From: Selenomonadales bacterium
Lineage (GTDB): Bacteria; Bacillota; Negativicutes; RGIG982
Reading direction: 5' to 3'
Assembly: GCA_017390595.1 (NCBI GenBank)
Contig: JAFPBC010000074.1
Span: forward strand, 1 to 15,496
Length of the DNA stretch: 15,496 bases
Below are positions 11,495-15,496 of the stretch, one piece after another (the first letter of the stretch is position 1; every line of letters starts with the position of its first letter). The position numbers were made by a program, and so were the translations under genes. The notes beneath the pieces are model-generated. The model was not told the DNA's origin and did no database searches. It saw only the letters and a list, made by a program, of their open reading frames with translations.

Positions 11495-14281
11495 TTATTC
11501 GTTCGCCAATACTGCTGCACAGCGTTTACAAAGCGTAGGATGTTCACTTACCTGTCCGACCGTTTCGTCGAAGATCCAGCAACGTTCGCATTTTTCGCCT
11601 TCTGCAGCTGCAACTTGAACTGCCATTTCAGTTTCTTCCGAACGGAATGCGCCTTCCGGAGCTTCCATACCTTCTACCAACTGAACACGCGATACGATCA
11701 AGAGACGCGGCAAGAATTCACCGAGTTCTGCCAAACGAGCATAGTTTTCGCCTGTTGCATAGATCGTAACCGCAGCATCGAGCGAGTGACCGATAACTTT
11801 GTCACGACGCGCGATCTCAAGCGCTTTTGTGATCTCACCGCGAAGATCAAGGATCTGTTCCCATTTCTGATCAAGCGCTTCGTTTTTGTATTCTTCGCTG
11901 AGTACAGGCCAATCAGCAAGCTGTACGCTTTCAGGCATATCAGCCGTTTTCGGCATATGTTTCCATACTTCTTCTGTCGAGAACGTAAGGATCGGCGAAA
12001 GCGATACAACGAGTGTTTTGAGGATATGATACATCGTCGTCTGTGCCGCGCGACGCGATACGGACGTAGCACCCGACGTGTAGAGACGATCTTTCAAGAC
12101 ATCAAGATAGATCGAGCTGAGATCGACCGTGCAATAGTTATGAACTGCATGATACATTACATGGAATTCGTAGTTTTCGAATGCCGCCGTTACTTTGTCA
12201 TGTACCTGCGCCAAACGGAGAAGTGCCCATTTATCGAACTCTTCCAACTGATCGTACGATACCATATCTGTTTCAGGATTGAAATTGTTGAGGTTACCGA
12301 GGATGTAACGGAACGTGTTACGGATCTTACGATATACTTCGGAGAGCTGTTTCATGATATCGTTGGAGATACGGATATCTGCCTGATAGTCAGCCGACGA
12401 TACCCACAAACGAAGGATATCAGCACCGAATTTTTCGATGATCTCTTGCGGGAAGATTACGTTACCAACGGATTTCGACATTTTTTTGCCTTCGCCGTCA
12501 ACAACGAAACCATGCGTCAATACCGCATTATACGGCGCGCGACCGCGTGTTGCTACCGAAGTAAGAAGCGACGACTGGAACCAACCGCGATGCTGGTCAC
12601 TGCCTTCGAGATAGAGATCAGCCGGCCAGCTGAGTTCTTCACGTTCTTCAAGAACTGCCGCATGGCTCGAACCACTATCGAACCAAACATCCATGATATC
12701 TGTTTCTTTGCGGAAGTGCGTATGACCGCATTTCGGACAAGCAAAACCTGTCGGCAAAATTTCTTCAGCCGATTTTGCCCACCATGCGTCAGAGCCTTCT
12801 TGTGCAAAGAGGTCTTTGATCACTTCGATCGTTTCTTCGTTGATGATATGCTCATTACATTTTTCGCAGTAGAAGATCGGAAGCGGAACGCCCCATACAC
12901 GCTGACGGGAGATACACCAGTCATGACGATCTGCGATCATGTTATGGATACGATTTTCACCCCAGCTCGGGATCCAACGCGAATCTTCAACAGCTTTGAG
13001 AGCTTCTTCGCGGAATCCGTCGACCGATGCGAACCACTGTTCCGTCGCACGGTAGATGACAGGGTTTTTACAACGCCAGCAATGTGCATACTGATGGCGA
13101 ACAGAGCCTTTCGAAAGGAGCGCACCACATGCAGCCAAGCGTTTGATAATAGGCACTTCTGCATCATGGATATCCATGCCTGCGAATTCGCCTGCTTCTT
13201 CTGTGAATTTACCCGCACCGTTGACAGGGCTGAGTACAGGAAGATCGTTGCGAAGACCCGTTTCAAAGTCATCGGGACCATGACCCGGAGCCGTGTGTAC
13301 ACAGCCTGTACCTTGTTCAAGCGTAACATAGTCAGCCGTTACAACGAGAGACGTACGGTCAATAAACGGATGCGTGAACGTCATGCCTGCAGCTTCTTCA
13401 CCTTTGATCGAGCCTACGATCTCATACGATTCCCATTTCGCATCTTTGGCAACAGCTTCAAGAAGACCGTTCGCGATCAAGTATACTTCGTTTTCAACTT
13501 TTACCCAGTTATATTCAAGTTCCGGATGAACAGCGATAGCCACGTTCGCAGGAAGCGTCCACGGCGTCGTCGTCCAGATAACAGCGAATACGTTTTCATT
13601 CGTCAAGCCTGCAGGAAGTTTTCCCTGCGTATCGGCAGCTGCGAATTTAACGTAGATCGTGTGCGATTTTTTCTCAGCATATTCGATCTCAGCTTCAGCA
13701 AGAGCCGTTTCGCAAGACGGGCACCAATAGACCGTTTTCAAGCCTTTGTAGATATGGCCTTTTTTCGCCATATCGCCGAATACTTCGATCTGTTTAGCTT
13801 CATAACCATGTTTGAGCGTGATATACGGATTGTCCCAATCACCGTTTACACCAAGACGTTTGAAATCTTCGCGTTGAATGTCGATCCACTGAAGCGCATA
13901 GTTTTTGCACTCTTCACGAAGCGTGAGCGGATCAAGTTCATGGCGATTAAGACCCAAGTTTTTGATAGCCGCATGTTCGATCGGCATACCGTGCGTATCC
14001 CAACCCGGAACATACGGTGTCTGATAACCGCGAAGGGATTTGTATTTGAGGATCATATCTTTCAATACTTTGTTTACAACGTGACCGAGATGGATCTTAC
14101 CGTTTGCGTACGGCGGGCCGTCATGCAAAATAAACTGTTTTTTGCCTGCCGCTTTCTGCTGGCGTTTGTTGTAAATATCATTCGTTTTCCAAAATTCCAT
14201 GATCTCCGGTTCGCGTTTCGGCAAGTTGCCGCGCATAGGGAAATCTGTTTCAGGTAAGTTCAGCGTTTTGCTGTAATCCAC
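11495..14281 (-). CDS. ileS: Isoleucyl-tRNA synthetase
   Basis: Class I synthetase that charges tRNA-Ile and edits misactivated valine. It has 928 residues, the usual bacterial type 1 length. The HIGH motif appears as HLGH (64-67) in GPPYANGKIHLGHV. The CP1 editing domain spans roughly 190-390, with WTTTPWTLPAN (236-246) and GTGCVHTAPGHGPDD (324-338) visible. KMSKS is at 600-604. The C-terminal zinc module CERCW...CKRC (about 895-921) shows four cysteines and is typical of the bacterial, mupirocin-sensitive class. The start is GTG (14279-14281), with GGAGGTG 8 bases upstream. A T-box leader with its own strong promoter precedes it, so expression should rise when uncharged tRNA-Ile accumulates. 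A terminator follows. Confidence 0.98.
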   Translation of the reverse strand: MDYSKTLNLPETDFPMRGNLPKREPEIMEFWKTNDIYNKRQQKAAGKKQFILHDGPPYANGKIHLGHVVNKVLKDMILKYKSLRGYQTPYVPGWDTHGMPIEHAAIKNLGLNRHELDPLTLREECKNYALQWIDIQREDFKRLGVNGDWDNPYITLKHGYEAKQIEVFGDMAKKGHIYKGLKTVYWCPSCETALAEAEIEYAEKKSHTIYVKFAAADTQGKLPAGLTNENVFAVIWTTTPWTLPANVAIAVHPELEYNWVKVENEVYLIANGLLEAVAKDAKWESYEIVGSIKGEEAAGMTFTHPFIDRTSLVVTADYVTLEQGTGCVHTAPGHGPDDFETGLRNDLPVLSPVNGAGKFTEEAGEFAGMDIHDAEVPIIKRLAACGALLSKGSVRHQYAHCWRCKNPVIYRATEQWFASVDGFREEALKAVEDSRWIPSWGENRIHNMIADRHDWCISRQRVWGVPLPIFYCEKCNEHIINEETIEVIKDLFAQEGSDAWWAKSAEEILPTGFACPKCGHTHFRKETDIMDVWFDSGSSHAAVLEEREELSWPADLYLEGSDQHRGWFQSSLLTSVATRGRAPYNAVLTHGFVVDGEGKKMSKSVGNVIFPQEIIEKFGADILRLWVSSADYQADIRISNDIMKQLSEVYRKIRNTFRYILGNLNNFNPETDMVSYDQLEEFDKWALLRLAQVHDKVTAAFENYEFHVMYHAVHNYCTVDLSSIYLDVLKDRLYTSGATSVSRRAAQTTMYHILKTLVVSLSPILTFSTEEVWKHMPKTADMPESVQLADWPVLSEEYKNEALDQKWEQILDLRGEITKALEIARRDKVIGHSLDAAVTIYATGENYARLAELGEFLPRLLIVSRVQLVEGMEAPEGAFRSEETEMAVQVAAAEGEKCERCWIFDETVGQVSEHPTLCKRCAAVLANE

Positions 14282-14305
14282 TTTTCAAGCACCTCCAACA
14301 TAAAT

Positions 14306-14338
14306 AAAAAAACCTCTCATCCCATAAGGGACGAGAGG
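14306..14338 (-). terminator. Terminator of the ileS T-box leader
   Basis: CCTCTCATCCC (14313-14323) pairs with GGGACGAGAGG (14328-14338), 11 bp with one G-U pair in the RNA and a 4-base loop, followed on the minus strand by seven T. Its 5' arm lies just after the T-box sequence, which competes with it in the antiterminator. Confidence 0.92.
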
Positions 14339-14549
14339 CAAAGTTCCCGTGGTACCACCCTAATGACAAGATACTTGTCACTCTAAGACGTAATATCGCA
14401 CGTCACTCGGCATCGCCTACTGTTATTTCAGCGAGCAGCTCGGAAGGGATCTTCATCTGCTCTTGTTGCTCGGGCTTACACCATCCCCGATTCGCTGTCA
14501 ACTCGTCACAGACTACTTGCTTCGTCATCGCGTTAAACTTATTTACAAT
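14306..14549 (-). promoter_or_regulatory. Isoleucine T-box riboswitch leader of ileS
   Basis: Tandem control by uncharged tRNA-Ile: binding lets the antiterminator form and ileS be transcribed. On the minus strand the T-box core AGGGTGGTACCACGGGAA is present (its TGGTACCACGGGAA part is at 14344-14357). A stem III-like hairpin TGACAAG/CTTGTCA lies at 14364-14380. The Stem I apical element GGATGGTG with the following AAGCCC is at about 14470-14487. An ATC triplet (14448-14450), on the 3' side of Stem I after GAAG, is the probable specifier codon and agrees with the gene downstream. The terminator is at 14306-14338. Coordinates start at the predicted transcription start. Confidence 0.95.
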
Positions 14550-14555
14550 ACGAAT

Positions 14556-14584
14556 ATTATACAAAAACAGACCGATCGCGTCAA
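14556..14584 (-). promoter_or_regulatory. Promoter of the ileS T-box transcript
   Basis: On the minus strand TTGACG (14579-14584, 5 of 6), exactly 17 bases, then a perfect TATAAT (14556-14561). It is the best sigma-A type promoter in the window and puts the transcription start near 14549, at the 5' side of the T-box. Confidence 0.88.
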
Positions 14585-14592
14585 TAACTTTC

Positions 14593-14610
14593 TCTTATCA
14601 TAAGATAAGA
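14593..14610 (-). terminator. Weak hairpin after divIVA, possible leaky terminator
   Basis: TCTTATC (14593-14599) pairs perfectly with GATAAGA (14604-14610) around a 4-base loop, directly after the divIVA stop. The stem is short and AT-rich and is followed on the minus strand by GAAAGTTATTG rather than a T-run. At best it ends part of the ylmH-divIVA transcripts; read-through into the T-box leader is possible. Confidence 0.3.
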
Positions 14611-15057
14611 TTATTCACCCATCTGCGAATTTACCAACGTCAACTGACCTTCGATCAATGTACGGAGACGTGTACGATACAGATTCATCTCTTTTTGAAG
14701 CTGTTCGAACTCTTCACGAAGTCTCTGCACATCTTTGCTTGCTTCTTCGATCGCTTTCTGACCACGAAGCTCAGCTTCTTTGAGCATCAAGTCAGCTTCC
14801 TTACGCGCATTGAGTTTTACTTCTTCTGCCGTTTCCTGTGCAACGATAAGCGTGTTGTGAAGTGTCGTTTCCATCTTCTGATACTGTTCCAATTTGCTCT
14901 CGATACGTTCGAGAGAATCTTTTAATTCCGCATTTTCACGATAGAGATTTTCGTAGTGTTTAACGATCTCATCCAAAAACTCATCTACTTCTCCCTCGTT
15001 ATATCCGCGAAAACTATGACCAAATTCTTTGTTATGAATATCTAATGGTGTTAACAT
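14611..15057 (-). CDS. divIVA: DivIVA family cell-division/polar scaffold protein
   Basis: Coiled-coil protein that binds curved membrane at division sites and poles and positions other proteins; in B. subtilis it guides Min proteins and chromosome anchoring. It has 148 residues, the short end of the family. The N-terminal domain MLTPLDIHNKEFGHSFRG continues with YNEGEVDEFLDEI (about 19-31). F16 and R17 correspond to the F17-R18 membrane-binding pair of B. subtilis DivIVA. From about residue 35 to 140 it is almost wholly heptad-like coiled coil, rich in E, K, L and Q. ATG has AAGGAGG 6 bases upstream. It begins 13 bases after ylmH, as in the Bacillus ylmH-divIVA-ileS order, and is followed by the ileS promoter. 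Confidence 0.95.
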   Translation of the reverse strand: MLTPLDIHNKEFGHSFRGYNEGEVDEFLDEIVKHYENLYRENAELKDSLERIESKLEQYQKMETTLHNTLIVAQETAEEVKLNARKEADLMLKEAELRGQKAIEEASKDVQRLREEFEQLQKEMNLYRTRLRTLIEGQLTLVNSQMGE

Positions 15058-15070
15058 GCGCGTCCTCCTT

Positions 15071-15496
15071 CTATATAAAGCGTCGTAATACTAGGTTGAT
15101 CCTGCCTTTTTTCGTTGTTCCCATGACTTCTGCCACTTCTACGCGGCCACGACCGCGAAGCGAGATAATATCCCCTTCTTTGATCGCTTGCGAACTGCTT
15201 TTGACATCTTTCCAGTTCACTTTTACTTTATCAACGTCGATCTCATTCGCCATCTTACTGCGCGAGGTACCAAAACCGGCCGCCGCAATAACATCAAGAC
15301 GCATCGACGCTACTGTCGTACGAATTTCCTTGACCTTCTGCTCTCTCGGCGGTATCTCGTCAAGAGCCATCTCGCTTGCAGACACTTGCGCCGCACCGAT
15401 CGTTACGATCGATGTTAACAGATAATTCGCGATAACAGGCGATGTCACTACGATACAATGATCGCGACGCATCAAAATATCGCCTATCACATCACG
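15071..15496 (-). CDS. ylmH: YlmH, S4-domain RNA-binding protein, C-terminal part
   Basis: The 5' end lies beyond the right edge; 141 residues plus stop are visible, and the first visible codons read RDVIGDIL. The C-terminal S4 domain is clear in the last 50 residues: KVNWKDVKSSSQAIKEGDII, then SLRGRGRVEVAEVMGTTKKG and RINLVLRRFI. The preceding part (about visible residues 1-90) has the GDIL and ASMRLDVIAAAGFGTSRSK stretches usual for YlmH. YlmH lies in the ylm cell-division cluster next to divIVA and has recently been linked in B. subtilis to ribosome-associated quality control, where it can act on the obstructed 50S subunit together with RqcH. That role is known for the Bacillus protein and inferred here. 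Confidence 0.93.
   Translation of the reverse strand, partial: RDVIGDILMRRDHCIVVTSPVIANYLLTSIVTIGAAQVSASEMALDEIPPREQKVKEIRTTVASMRLDVIAAAGFGTSRSKMANEIDVDKVKVNWKDVKSSSQAIKEGDIISLRGRGRVEVAEVMGTTKKGRINLVLRRFI

Noticed and set aside
11321..14257. A 978-codon open frame on the plus strand opposite ileS
   Set aside because: It is exactly antisense to a certain gene, has a composition rich in R, F, C and D with no domain, and has no ribosome binding site or promoter. Such long shadows arise from the codon bias of the real gene.
9001..15496. Apparent abundance of GATC and CGATCG words
   Set aside because: They are mostly explained by ATC, GAT and CGA/TCG codon usage on the minus strand. They are not arranged at regular intervals and show no clustering like an origin or a HIP1-type repeat.
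1..15496. CRISPR arrays, tRNA or rRNA genes, insertion sequences, attachment sites
   Set aside because: No direct repeat series, cloverleaf with CCA end, transposase or flanking target duplication was found on either strand.

Overview
The window looks like a housekeeping stretch of a Bacillota chromosome. Gene content and order match the Bacillus subtilis ylmH-divIVA-ileS-lspA-rluD(ylyB)-pyrR block and the yloA(rqcH)-yloB-yloC-remA-gmk-rpoZ-coaBC block. In B. subtilis these lie near each other but are separated by the pyr and cys operons. The DUF5665 gene after ileS and the overall protein character suggest Negativicutes (Selenomonas-like). That placement is inference from memory of gene families, not a search result. 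There are no rRNAs, tRNAs, transposases, CRISPR arrays or prophage genes.

Layout. (1) 1-2458, minus strand: a tight operon of yicC, remA, gmk, rpoZ and coaBC (coaBC cut by the left edge), with 13-30 base gaps and a likely promoter just upstream of yicC. (2) 2500-6784, minus strand: a P2-type Ca2+ ATPase, dapF, and a small secreted protein of unknown function, ended by a good intrinsic terminator. (3) 6838-8690, plus strand: rqcH, the only plus-strand gene, divergent from the ATPase and followed by its own terminator. (4) 8643-9098: a gap without a recognisable gene. It holds two terminators that face minus-strand transcripts, a strong extended -10 promoter, and the remains or core of a small unit. 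(5) 9041-11114, minus strand: lspA, rluD and pyrR, overlapping or nearly so, with a terminator after pyrR. (6) 11133-14584, minus strand: a strong promoter, an isoleucine T-box leader, ileS, a terminator, then the DUF5665 gene. (7) 14593-15496, minus strand: ylmH (cut by the right edge) and divIVA.

Functional themes are translation and its quality control (ileS, rluD, rqcH, ylmH), nucleotide and cofactor supply (gmk, pyrR, coaBC), transcription (rpoZ, remA), envelope building (dapF, lspA, divIVA) and ion export. ATG is not the only start: yicC, rluD and ileS use GTG and the secreted protein uses TTG. For remA, the ATPase and pyrR the ribosome binding site favours an internal ATG over the longest possible frame.

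No clearly new multi-gene system is visible. The items most worth a second look are the promoter-to-terminator unit at 8700-8991, the secreted CxxC protein between dapF and yicC, the hairpin that hides the rqcH ribosome binding site, and the inversion of rqcH within an otherwise co-directional block.
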